A stretch of DNA of 64,000 bases from Ipomoea triloba. Taxonomy: Eukaryota > Streptophyta > Magnoliopsida > Solanales > Convolvulaceae. A program made the translations under genes and the position numbers. Of this stretch, positions 54,705 to 64,000 are shown piece by piece. Every line of letters begins with the position of its first letter. The stretch's first letter is position 1. Location of the stretch: positions 15,970,120 to 16,034,119 of the forward strand of contig NC_044920.1 of the NCBI RefSeq assembly GCF_003576645.1. The letters run 5' to 3'. The notes under the pieces are model-generated. The model had not been told where the DNA came from, did no database searches, and saw only the letters and a program-made list of their open reading frames with translations.

Positions 54705-55580
54705 CTTTTATATGGTTCTGCTAGGCCACATGTCAACAATGATGCCCGGTCGTCGAATCAACATTCTTCTATAGGCGAGGTGCAACATAGTGACAGTTTT
54801 GAATCCCTTGATCAAGAGGTAGCATCTCATCAATCACCGCTGCCCTCAAACTCATCCCACAAAGAAGCACGACCTGAACCATCCCATGTCTCTATCCTTC
54901 CTGGTGCAGAATCCTTCATGTCAAGGTATATGACCATGATCGCAAGCCTTTGGAATGATATCTGCGAAAAGTTAAGGGAAACTCCGGTTGAAAGTGTTTC
55001 TTCTTTCAAAGGGAGTGTTGAGAAACAGCTCAAATTTATGAAACATAATGGGGTAGACTTGTCATCATTCGAGAGCAGAATAGACAAGTTTTTTAAGAAG
55101 GCTGAGAATTATGATAAGATTCGGTCCCAGCTTTTAGAAGCGGTGCCGGTTGAAGCTCAAGTTGCAGAGTTATGTCTTGCACAAAGTGCTCTTAAGGATG
55201 CTCAACAAAAGCTCTCTAAAACTCAGACACTTCTATCGGAGCAGCAAAAGATCCTTGAAAATTCTGACGGACAAGTAACCCTCCTAGAAGAAGCTATAAA
55301 TGAAGCTGAGAAAACTATAAAGGAAGCCGAGAAAACCATAACGGATTCAAGGGAGGAGTTAACAAAGATCCATGATGATAGGCCATAGCTCCAAGACCTT
55401 GTGACTAAGGCTCGAGAACAACGCGACACATCACAAGAGGTTGTGATCTCTGCTGAAGAGAAAGTGAAACACATTCAAGAGACTCCCATGTTGACAGATG
55501 AAGATGAAGAGAAACTTTCCTCGGTCAAGAAAGATCTAGAAGCATACAGAGAAGACTTGATGAATTTTCGAATAGTGTAG
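52837..55580 (+). pseudogene. Plant mobile domain (PMD) protein gene, antisense in Tat element, broken
   Basis: An ATG at 52837 starts a PMD-family (aminotransferase-like plant mobile domain) protein. Domain sequence such as WEWAEDAL, SLFTYDRN and GEMSISLRDLYILGGLPL is clear at 53047-53270. It continues in other frames through 53790-54100 (FDDKR-like acidic end) and on to a Glu/Lys-rich coiled-coil C-terminus (55040-55580). Lesions: TAG at 52963, frameshifts near 52963 and 53010, stop at 53788 and in the 54090-54230 stretch, TAG at 55386. A (TA)n run at 54665-54703 probably lies in an intron (GT near 54608, AG near 54725). PMD proteins include host MAIN-type regulators and transposon-borne copies. 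Here, with pol convergent on it, it looks like an element-borne extra gene. Confidence 0.75.
54665..54703. repeat. (TA)n microsatellite inside PMD gene
   Basis: About 39 bp of TA repeat; would read Ile-Tyr repeats if not spliced out. Confidence 0.9.
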
Positions 55581-56216
55581 ATCTTTAATGCCTAGTTGTC
55601 GTACTCTTTTAGTTTATGCTTTTTTTATTTCGACTTTGTATGAGTTCTTTTTTGAAACGAGACTTTAACACGGGTTGAATTCACTATTTTTCTTTTCACG
55701 AGACTTGCAAACAATTTTCTTTGATCACGAGTGTAAAAGTGAGCTTGAAGAGAGGTAATTAAATTTGAATATGAACATAAGGCACTAAATCCAAACCCCA
55801 AATGAGCTTCGAAATCAACAAACAAGAGAATCTACTTTAAATCATAACATGCAGTGAAATCATTAAACTTGAATGAATCTAAGTTGTTTCAAACGGACTT
55901 GACACAAAAGGGGGTTACTTTAATTATGACTGAACTTAGAAAAGAAAGTGTTTCTAAGCTGTCTACGTACTCCTACGAAGGATATCAAGTCAAACGTAGT
56001 TCAAAAGACCATTTGAATGGGTAGGGTCGTTCACAATTTAAACTCATGCGAGCCAGGAGTTTACCGTACACAGTTTAAGCTCATGCGGGTCAGGAGCATT
56101 TATGATTTGGGCCCACCCATAGACAAGTGAGATGTTCTAGCAGTTTAACCACGTGAAACATTTTTGGTGGACGAGTCATTCGTCAAATTTCCATAACTTG
56201 TGTTGATACCCTAAGT
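55581..56216. other. Spacer between convergent PMD gene and Tat pol
   Basis: Non-coding. Contains two diverged copies of TTTAARCTCATGCGRGYCAGGAG (56037-56095), and the 3' ends of both genes face each other here. Confidence 0.6.
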
Positions 56217-57236
56217 TTAAGGGTAGTAAAGCTTTAGGAATCTCCCATTGATTGGACCAACCTTCAAACCATCTTCACTAACCAACTTGTAAGTCCCACC
56301 GGTGTATACTTCTTGAACCACATAAGGGTCATCCCATTTCGGAGTGAACTTGTGGCTAGTTTTCCGTGTCACAATGATTGGCCTTCGAACAGCTAGGACT
56401 TTGTCACCAATTTGAAAGGAACGGGTCCTCACCCTTTTGTTAAAGGCTATTGACATACAAGCTTAATAGCATTCTTAGCTCTGTTGAGCTTGTAGTCGTT
56501 TTTCATCCAAGGCTTCTAACTCAGCCAAGCGTAACTTAGCATTTTCTTCATCAGTGAGACCCTCTTGTATGGCCAACCTTAAAGAAGGTATTTGGCGCTC
56601 TAGAGGCAAGATTGCTTCCACACCATACACCAAGGAATATGGAGTGCTTTGAGTAGGTGTACGGTATGTAGTTCTATATGCCCATAATGCTTCTTCCATT
56701 TTGTCATGCCAATCACGTTTCGATCTTGAGACCACTTTTTTCAATAGATTGCATAGGGTCTTGTTAAAAGCTTCAGCGAGCCAATTCGCAGCTGCGTAAT
56801 ACGCTGAGGAGTTCCACTGCTGAAAGTCAAAAAGCTTGCAGATCTTGTCCATCAATTTATTGTCAAAGGGTTTCCCATTATCAGTTAAGATATATCGCGG
56901 GGTTCCGACTCGATAGATGACATGAACACGGAGGAAGTCTGCCACATTTTCCTTTTTTACTTCTTTTAATACCACGGCCTCTACCCACTTTGAAAAGTAG
57001 TCGGTGGCGGCCAATATATATGTATGTCATGCAGATGACTTTGGCGTAGTTGGGCCAACCACATCAAGTCCCCAAGCATCAAACGGCCAAGATGCGACTG
57101 TTGGGTGTAGAGGCTCTGGTGGCTGATGGATAAAGTTTGCATGAACTTGACAAGCTTGGCACCTTCGAGCATAATCTCTGCAATCCTTTACCATTGTAAG
57201 CCAATAATAACCCATTCGTTTAATGTGGAAGTGCAA
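56217..57236 (-). pseudogene. Tat integrase (broken)
   Basis: 57236-57027 holds the zinc-binding part (GYYWLTMVKDCRDYARRCQAC) and first Asp (AWGLDVVGP). 57014-56475 holds the second Asp (ILTDNGKPF) and Glu (LAEAFNKTL). 56456-56217 holds the C-terminal part (IGDKVLAVRR ... RFLKLYYP). No chromodomain. Frames are broken between these three blocks. Confidence 0.85.
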
Positions 57237-57964
57237 CTAAGGGCCGGACTGATGCGCACCACAGACCCCAGAATGAGCTTCTTGCATAGCTTGTAATGCC
57301 TCATCTTCTCCTAGACATCGGAGCCAGACTCCATCAAATGAATGACGATACAACGTCTCATTATAATAGATGAAGCGAGAAGCTCGGCGCTTAATATCCA
57401 CCCTCTTACGGGGATCTTCTGGTAACTTCCCATCAGTGAAGTAGTCAATCAACGGCTGCCTCCAGTTATCTTTGCCAATGTCATAAACGGAAGCAGTAGG
57501 GAGTTCGACGGTTTCATCAACTGAGCCATCTTCGTTGAAAATAGGTAGAACTACCCACTTTTGACATACTTGTACTCGAGTTGTAGGATGAGCAATAGTT
57601 GAAGCCAATGCGGCTAAGGCGTCAGCTTGCTTGTTTTCTTTCCTCGTTACATGTTCAATCGTGACGTCACCCAGCCATTGTATGAGTATCTTCACATAGT
57701 TGTTGTAGAGGGTTAACTCTGCTTTCTTCACTTCGTACAAACCCATCACTTGGTTGACTACCAACTTTGAATCTCCATAAATGTTAATTCTCCGTTCATG
57801 TCAACTTCTCTCTCTAGCCCAAGTATCAATGCTTGATACTCATCAACATTGTTTGAATATGGCTTTGTCAAGGTGAATGAATATGGCAACATTTCACCAT
57901 ATGGAGTGACGAAGACAGCTCCAGGTCCTGCCCCACCTCTATGTGCAATTCCATCAAAATACAT
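57237..57964 (-). pseudogene. Tat second (archaeal-like) RNase H and linker (broken)
   Basis: 57964-57758 starts MYFDGIAHRGGAG and contains NVDEYQALILGL, the pattern of the extra RNase H domain of Tat elements. The frame shifts at about 57760 and continues with the end of the domain (KENKQADALAALAS) to 57237. Confidence 0.8.
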
Positions 57965-58072
57965 CTTCTATAGGGGTAGGACTTCAATGATAAGCACATC
58001 CTCATCAGGCAGATCATCAGATAACTCCCATTCAGCAGGTATTGGGTGATCTGCTAAGAAATCGGCTAAAGC

Positions 58073-59210
58073 TTACCCCTTGACAGACTTTTGTGGCACA
58101 TAGACGATTTCAAACTGTTGAAACAATAAATACCACATTTCCAGGCGGTCAGAGAGAACGACCTTCGCCATAACATACTTTACTAGGTTCGCTTTCGACA
58201 CAAGTTGAATGGTATGAGCTTCAAAGTAGTGCTTGAGCTTTTTAATGGCGAACACCAGTGCCAAACATTGTTTCTCAATTGGGGAGTACTTTAACACGTT
58301 CGGTGTCATCATTCTACTGAGATAGTAGAGGGCATTTTCTTTCCCCTTGTTGTTTTCCTGAGCAAGCAAAGCGCCCATAGAGTTTTCTTGGGCAGAAATA
58401 TAAAGGATCAGTGGGCGACCGTGGATAGGAGCAGTTAACACGGGCGGCTTCATCAAGTATGACTTGATACTCTCAAACGCGTTTTTGCAGGCATCATCCC
58501 ATATGAATGGTATACCTTTCTTCATTAACCGGCTAAAGGGTTGACATCTTCCCGCTAGGTTTGATATGAACCTTGTATGCCAACTTCCCTTGTAAGTTTT
58601 TAAGTTCATGAAGGTTTCTTGGTTCAGGCATATTCATTATAGGTCGATCTTAGTCTGTTCGATCTCAATGCCCCTGTGTCGAATAGTGAACCCAAGAAAC
58701 TTTCCAACAGCAACCTCAAAAGCACATTTCAAAGGGTTCATCTTGAGTTGAAACTTTCACAAGCGGTCAAAGACTTTTCTTAAATGCCCCAAGTGATCTA
58801 TGCGAAGTTTGGACTTTGGTACATCGATGTAGCATTCCACCATTTTGTGAAGCGTGTCATCAAATATTGTCTGCATAGCCCTTTGGTATGTAGCACCTGC
58901 ATTTTTCAAACCAAAGGGCATCACTTTGTAACAATAGATGCCTTTAGGCGTCTAGAACGCTGTCAACTCCTCATCTTCCGGCGCCATGCAAATTTGATTG
59001 TAACCAAAGGACCCATTCATGAATGATATGATCTCGTGCCCAGTTATGGCATCTATCATTAACTCTATGATGGGAAGTGGAAAGTCATCTTTCGGGCATG
59101 CAACATTAAGATCCCGGAAGTCAACGCATACACGAATTTGGCCGTTCTTCTTGCGCACGGGCACAATGCTAGATATCCAAGTTGGATATTTCACTTCGCG
59201 AATAAATCCA
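58073..59210 (-). pseudogene. Tat reverse transcriptase and first RNase H (broken, 5'-truncated)
   Basis: Reading begins at 59210 with FIREVKYPTWISSIVPV and VCVDFRDLNVACPKDDFPLP, then SFGYNQI. A stop near 58952 follows, and the catalytic YxDD box near 58825 is damaged by a small deletion. 58609-58073 is the retroelement RNase H (FIWDDACKNAFESIK, SRMMTPNVLKYSPIEKQCLALVFAIKK). Everything upstream of FIRE has been replaced by the repeat starting at 59211. Confidence 0.85.
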
Positions 59211-60531
59211 TGTAACACCCCAAAAAACGGCCTATTTTTTTTTCTTATTTTCAACCAATTAATAAGTAATTCTTAAAACAAAACTTAGTATGTGGAAGCT
59301 TTTCAAAATCTTATTGAGGGCATTACCGCCACACTTAGACAACCACAATACCTAAGTGCTAAGGCCAACTTAAATAAAACCAAAATAGTAAACCTCAATC
59401 TAGAAATAGATTCTTTGGGAAAACATTATCCCTTAAACAAAAAATGTACCAAATTCAAACAAGTCTAAATAATTATTTACAAATTCAAATTTTCTCCTTG
59501 AAAATACTCTAACACATTTGTTCAAGCTTATAGCCACGATCTCATCCTTCATCAACCATAATGAATTACCTGAACAAAATATAATTTCCAAAAACATACA
59601 AAAATAACCGGGGTTAGCAAAACATTGCTAAGTAAGGTTCACTCCACCCTGTAAAATAAGTTTTGGATTTTTTTTTAATAATATAGTAGATTTCTCAAAA
59701 GAGATTATTTTGTAACCTTACAAAATAATATACCTTTCAAAAATATATGTGGAGATACACCTTCAAAAATCAACTTTCATACATACACATGGAGAATTTA
59801 ATATTTATAAATGGAGAATTAACCATCTCTTCAAAATCCATTTAGAAACTGAACCAATACCTATGTGTACACCCCCAGTAGATTCCAAGCCACTAGGTAG
59901 TATATGATCCAAGTAGCTACTCATGGCTACCTCACCCTTATAAAATTGGAAACTGGATCACAACCTATGTGATACACCCTCATGGGATTCCCAGCCCAGT
60001 GAGTGGTAATTGGCTCAAGTGAACAGTAATTGATTTTTACTGAACACCACACAATATACTGGTTTCTATAGAATAAATCATTTCTCCATAGATAAATACT
60101 TTCCTCCAAAAATCACATTTTCTGATCTCCATAGTATAATTTTCTCCAAAAATCTCTAAAATGTTTTTCATAACATATTTTCTCCACATAATTTATCAAA
60201 AATCATTTTTAGTCCATAATATACGTACAGAAAATATAAACTCTCACTAATTAGAGAGTTTCTAGCTCTCAAAAAAATATTCCAAATAACTTTTCTCAAT
60301 ATTTTCAGAAACCATCTATTCTCAATTTTAAAGAAAATATTTGTATCATACAAATATATAATAATATTTTTTCAGAAAAAAATTAATAAATACGTACCAC
60401 TAGTCACATGTCTATATACACATATCTAATCAATTTGTTTTAGGCAGTATAAATACATATATACTCTATGCATATACACATACGCACATAACTCTATAAC
60501 CAAACATTTTTATGGTAAATGAAGGAGATTA
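59211..60531. mobile_element. LTR-like or other repeat starting TGTAACACCCC, inserted in Tat pol
   Basis: TGTAACACCCCAAAAAACGG starts abruptly inside the reverse transcriptase coding sequence. Its complement ends in the CCG...GGGGTGTTACA form common to many plant LTR ends, so this is probably a minus-strand LTR. The partner end is outside the window or lost in the assembly. No coding region. 59904-60531 is repeated at 61778-62405. Confidence 0.45.
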
Positions 60532-60877
60532 GAGTTAATACCATCTGGGGTCTTCTGAGTATAGTGCTTTCGCCACGTTTAGTCCTAAACTTTCAAATTG
60601 ACCATCACTGGTCCTTCGACTTTCAAATTATTACCAGTCATGGTCCAAGTTAACCACCCCCAGTCCTTCAATTATCAATTTTTAACCACTAACTAATGGT
60701 CTTTTAAAGAGGATCGCGGCTGGTTAAATTTTGAAAGTTGAAGGACCATGGGTGGTTTACATGGACCACAAATGGTAGTATTTTGAAAGTCGAAGGACCA
60801 TGAGCGATCAATTTGAAAGTTTAGGACTAAACGTGACATAACCGCTATACTCGGAGGACCCCATATGGCATTAATTC
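60532..60877. mobile_element. Mutator-like MITE, 9-bp target duplication (copy 1)
   Basis: AGGAGATTA at 60523-60531 and 60878-60886 flanks a 346-bp element. Its ends are GAGTTAATACCATCTGGGGTC and the complement of GACCCCATATGGCATTAATTC. Inverted similarity continues for about 100 bp (ACGTTTAGTCCTAAACTTTC on both ends). The GAGTTAAT terminus matches the outer element at 32160. Confidence 0.85.
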
Positions 60878-61264
60878 AGGAGATTATATATACAAATATA
60901 CTACCATATTATATTATAACATATTAAATATTTTGTATCAAGTAATATACAAAACTTACAATTTTTATGAATACTTAAACCATCTATATATATATATATA
61001 TATATTAAAATAGAAGTGCTAGCTTTCCCGCTCATTTTAGTCCAAAAAATTTAAAATCGGTCAACATAATATTATATAATAATTCCTTATCAGAAATTCT
61101 AGCCTTCCTTATCATTCCTTATTTATGGCTAAAATTGACAAAATATTCAAAATATGATTCCATTCCTTATTATACATGGAAATTAATGAAATATTTTATT
61201 CAATTTCATTCCTTTATGGATTCCTTAAACAAAATAGTTTAACCTTGCGTATGTTTAATATATA
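60878..61264. other. AT-rich DNA
   Basis: Includes a short (TA)n near 60980-61004; no gene seen. Confidence 0.5.
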
Positions 61265-61776
61265 TATATATTACTATATGATGTATATTATAGTATTCAA
61301 AAAAAATTTTTACTATATTATGTTAATGTACGTAATAAAATTCCTCTCATGATAATATTCAAAAAAAAATTCCAACAATCAAATTACTATATGATGTATA
61401 TTATAGTATTCCAAAAAAATATTACTATATTATGTTAATGTACGTAATTAAATTCCTCTCATGATAATATTAAAAAAAAATTCCAACAATCAAATTACTA
61501 TATGATGTATATTATTGTGTTCAAAAAAAATTACTATATTATGTTAATGTACGTAATTAAATTCCTCTCATGATAATATACCATGCAATTCAATTATGGT
61601 TCAAAATATTTTAATCTTGCTTTTTTTTTTATTCGTAAACAATCAAATTACAATATGATGTATATTATAGTATTAAAAAAAATACTATATTATGTTAATG
61701 TACGTAATTAAATTCCTCTCATGATAATATTAAAAAAAAAATTTCCAACAATCAAATTACTATATATATATATATA
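61265..61776. repeat. Tandem array, unit ~111 bp (copy 1, about 4.5 units)
   Basis: Units begin TTACTATATGATGTATATTA at 61271, 61384, 61495, 61648 (variant) and 61757. They contain TTATGTTAATGTACGTAAT and CCTCTCATGATAATATT. One unit carries a ~40-bp insertion with CCATGCAATTCAATTATGG. Confidence 0.85.
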
Positions 61777-61777
61777 N
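61777..61777. other. Single N, contig join
   Basis: Sequence after the N restarts at the equivalent of 59904, offset 1874. Confidence 0.9.
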
Positions 61778-63139
61778 ATGATCCAAGTAGCTACTCATGG
61801 CTACCTCACCCTTATAAAATTGGAAACTGGATCACAACCTATGTGATACACCCTCATGGGATTCCCAGCCCAGTGAGTGGTAATTGGCTCAAGTGAACAG
61901 TAATTGATTTTTACTGAACACCACACAATATACTGGTTTCTATAGAATAAATCATTTCTCCATAGATAAATACTTTCCTCCAAAAATCACATTTTCTGAT
62001 CTCCATAGTATAATTTTCTCCAAAAATCTCTAAAATGTTTTTCATAACATATTTTCTCCACATAATTTATCAAAAATCATTTTTAGTCCATAATATACGT
62101 ACAGAAAATATAAACTCTCACTAATTAGAGAGTTTCTAGCTCTCAAAAAAATATTCCAAATAACTTTTCTCAATATTTTCAGAAACCATCTATTCTCAAT
62201 TTTAAAGAAAATATTTGTATCATACAAATATATAATAATATTTTTTCAGAAAAAAATTAATAAATACGTACCACTAGTCACATGTCTATATACACATATC
62301 TAATCAATTTGTTTTAGGCAGTATAAATACATATATACTCTATGCATATACACATACGCACATAACTCTATAACCAAACATTTTTATGGTAAATGAAGGA
62401 GATTAGAGTTAATACCATCTGGGGTCTTCTGAGTATAGTGCTTTCGCCACGTTTAGTCCTAAACTTTCAAATTGACCATCACTGGTCCTTCGACTTTCAA
62501 ATTATTACCAGTCATGGTCCAAGTTAACCACCCCCAGTCCTTCAATTATCAATTTTTAACCACTAACTAATGGTCTTTTAAAGAGGATCGCGGCTGGTTA
62601 AATTTTGAAAGTTGAAGGACCATGGGTGGTTTACATGGACCACAAATGGTAGTATTTTGAAAGTCGAAGGACCATGAGCGATCAATTTGAAAGTTTAGGA
62701 CTAAACGTGACATAACCGCTATACTCGGAGGACCCCATATGGCATTAATTCAGGAGATTATATATACAAATATACTACCATATTATATTATAACATATTA
62801 AATATTTTGTATCAAGTAATATACAAAACTTACAATTTTTATGAATACTTAAACCATCTATATATATATATATATATATTAAAATAGAAGTGCTAGCTTT
62901 CCCGCTCATTTTAGTCCAAAAAATTTAAAATCGGTCAACATAATATTATATAATAATTCCTTATCAGAAATTCTAGCCTTCCTTATCATTCCTTATTTAT
63001 GGCTAAAATTGACAAAATATTCAAAATATGATTCCATTCCTTATTATACATGGAAATTAATGAAATATTTTATTCAATTTCATTCCTTTATGGATTCCTT
63101 AAACAAAATAGTTTAACCTTGCGTATGTTTAATATATAT
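61778..63139. other. Duplicate of 59904-61265 (probable contig overlap)
   Basis: Base-for-base repeat as far as compared, including the MITE (62406-62751) and its AGGAGATTA duplications. Confidence 0.85.
62406..62751. mobile_element. Mutator-like MITE (copy 2 of 60532-60877)
   Basis: Same element, same flanks; present because of the probable assembly duplication. Confidence 0.8.
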
Positions 63140-63965
63140 ATATATTACTATATGATGTATATTATAGTATTCAAAAAAAATTTTTACTATATTATGTTAA
63201 TGTACGTAATAAAATTCCTCTCATGATAATATTCAAAAAAAAATTCCAACAATCAAATTACTATATGATGTATATTATAGTATTCCAAAAAAATATTACT
63301 ATATTATGTTAATGTACGTAATTAAATTCCTCTCATGATAATATTAAAAAAAAATTCCAACAATCAAATTACTATATGATGTATATTATTGTGTTCAAAA
63401 AAAATTACTATATTATGTTAATGTACGTAATTAAATTTCTCTCATGATAATATAAAAAAAAAAAAAATTCCAACAATCAAATTACTATATGATGTATATT
63501 ATAGTATTAAAAAAAATATTACTATATTATGTTAATGTACGTAATTAAATTCCTCTCATGATAATATTAAAAAAAAATTCCAACAATCAAATTACTATAT
63601 GATGTATATTATAGTATTCCAAAAAAATATTACTATATTATGTTAATGTACGTAATTAAATTCCTCTCATGATAATATTAAAAAAAAATTCCAACAATCA
63701 AATTACTATATGATGTATATTATTGTGTTCAAAAAAAATTACTATATTATGTTAATGTACGTAATTAAATTCCTCTCATGATAATATACCATGCAATTCA
63801 ATTATGGTTCAAAATATTTTAATCTTGCTTTTTTTTTTATTCGTAAACAATCAAATTACAATATGATGTATATTATAGTATTAAAAAAAATACTATATTA
63901 TGTTAATGTACGTAATTAAATTCCTCTCATGATAATATTAAAAAAAAAATTTCCAACAATCAAAT

Positions 63966-64000
<35 letters not shown>
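63140..64000. repeat. Tandem array, unit ~111 bp (copy 2, about 7.5 units)
   Basis: Same unit as 61265-61776 but about three units longer, including the variant with the CCATGCAATTCAATTATGG insertion near 63789. It ends in a (TA)n run at the window edge. Confidence 0.85.

Larger units (their letters stand above)
48814..59210 (-). mobile_element. Tat-lineage Ty3-gypsy retrotransposon, minus strand, 5'-truncated
   Basis: Reading the minus strand: reverse transcriptase (cut at 59210), RNase H, a second RNase H domain, integrase, then an antisense plant-mobile-domain gene, polypurine tract and 3' LTR (49795-48814). A second RNase H domain after the first is the hallmark of the Tat lineage, and extra ORFs downstream of pol, sometimes antisense, are known there. 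The 5' part is replaced by another repeat beginning TGTAACACCCC at 59211. The printed length includes a probable 1.2-kb assembly duplication (join 51313). Confidence 0.8.

Overview
This window looks like nuclear DNA of a flowering plant, most likely a eudicot. It is AT-rich, has spliced GT/AG introns, and carries plant-type LTR retrotransposons of the Sirevirus, Ty1-copia, Tat and Athila-like groups, plus LINE, SINE and Mutator-like repeats. I see no bacterial, organellar or CRISPR features. The sequence alone does not give the species.

One complete host gene is present. A minus-strand, ten-exon, zinc-dependent alcohol dehydrogenase-like gene runs from an ATG at 24805 to a TAA at 15850. All splice phases close, giving a predicted 386-residue protein with every zinc ligand and the NAD-binding glycines. 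Its introns hold a solo LTR (22738-24048), Mutator-like MITEs, a Tourist-like MITE, a second TIR MITE and a short retroposon with a 20-bp target duplication.

Layout: 1-754, a TA-microsatellite-flanked MITE. 755-8320, degenerate repeats with a solo LTR (1152-2825) and the 3' end of an Athila/Tat-like gypsy element, scrambled by assembly joins. 8590-15758, a region bounded by roughly 200-bp inverted repeats; it holds a short open frame split by a decayed Ty1-copia element (9065-14366). 15850-24805, the ADH-like gene. 24806-34970, intergenic DNA with SINEs, MITEs, nested Mutator-like elements (32160-33267) and a gypsy solo LTR. 34971-46208, a young Sirevirus-type element with both LTRs, PBS, gag-pol, an envelope-position ORF and a 5-bp target duplication. 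47370-48570, LINE remnants split by a SINE. 48814-59210, a minus-strand Tat-lineage gypsy element carrying an antisense plant-mobile-domain gene. 59211-64000, AT-rich repeat DNA with a MITE and a tandem array of about 111-bp units, present twice.

The window contains a 25-N gap and five single Ns. At four of the five single Ns the sequence after the N repeats sequence already read (join points 5174, 38936, 51313, 61777). These are best read as unmerged contig overlaps, so several apparent duplications here are probably not biological. The most interesting non-artefact items are the antisense plant-mobile-domain gene with its own TATA box, the possible gene-carrying inverted-repeat element, and the nested Mutator-like pair with clean target duplications.
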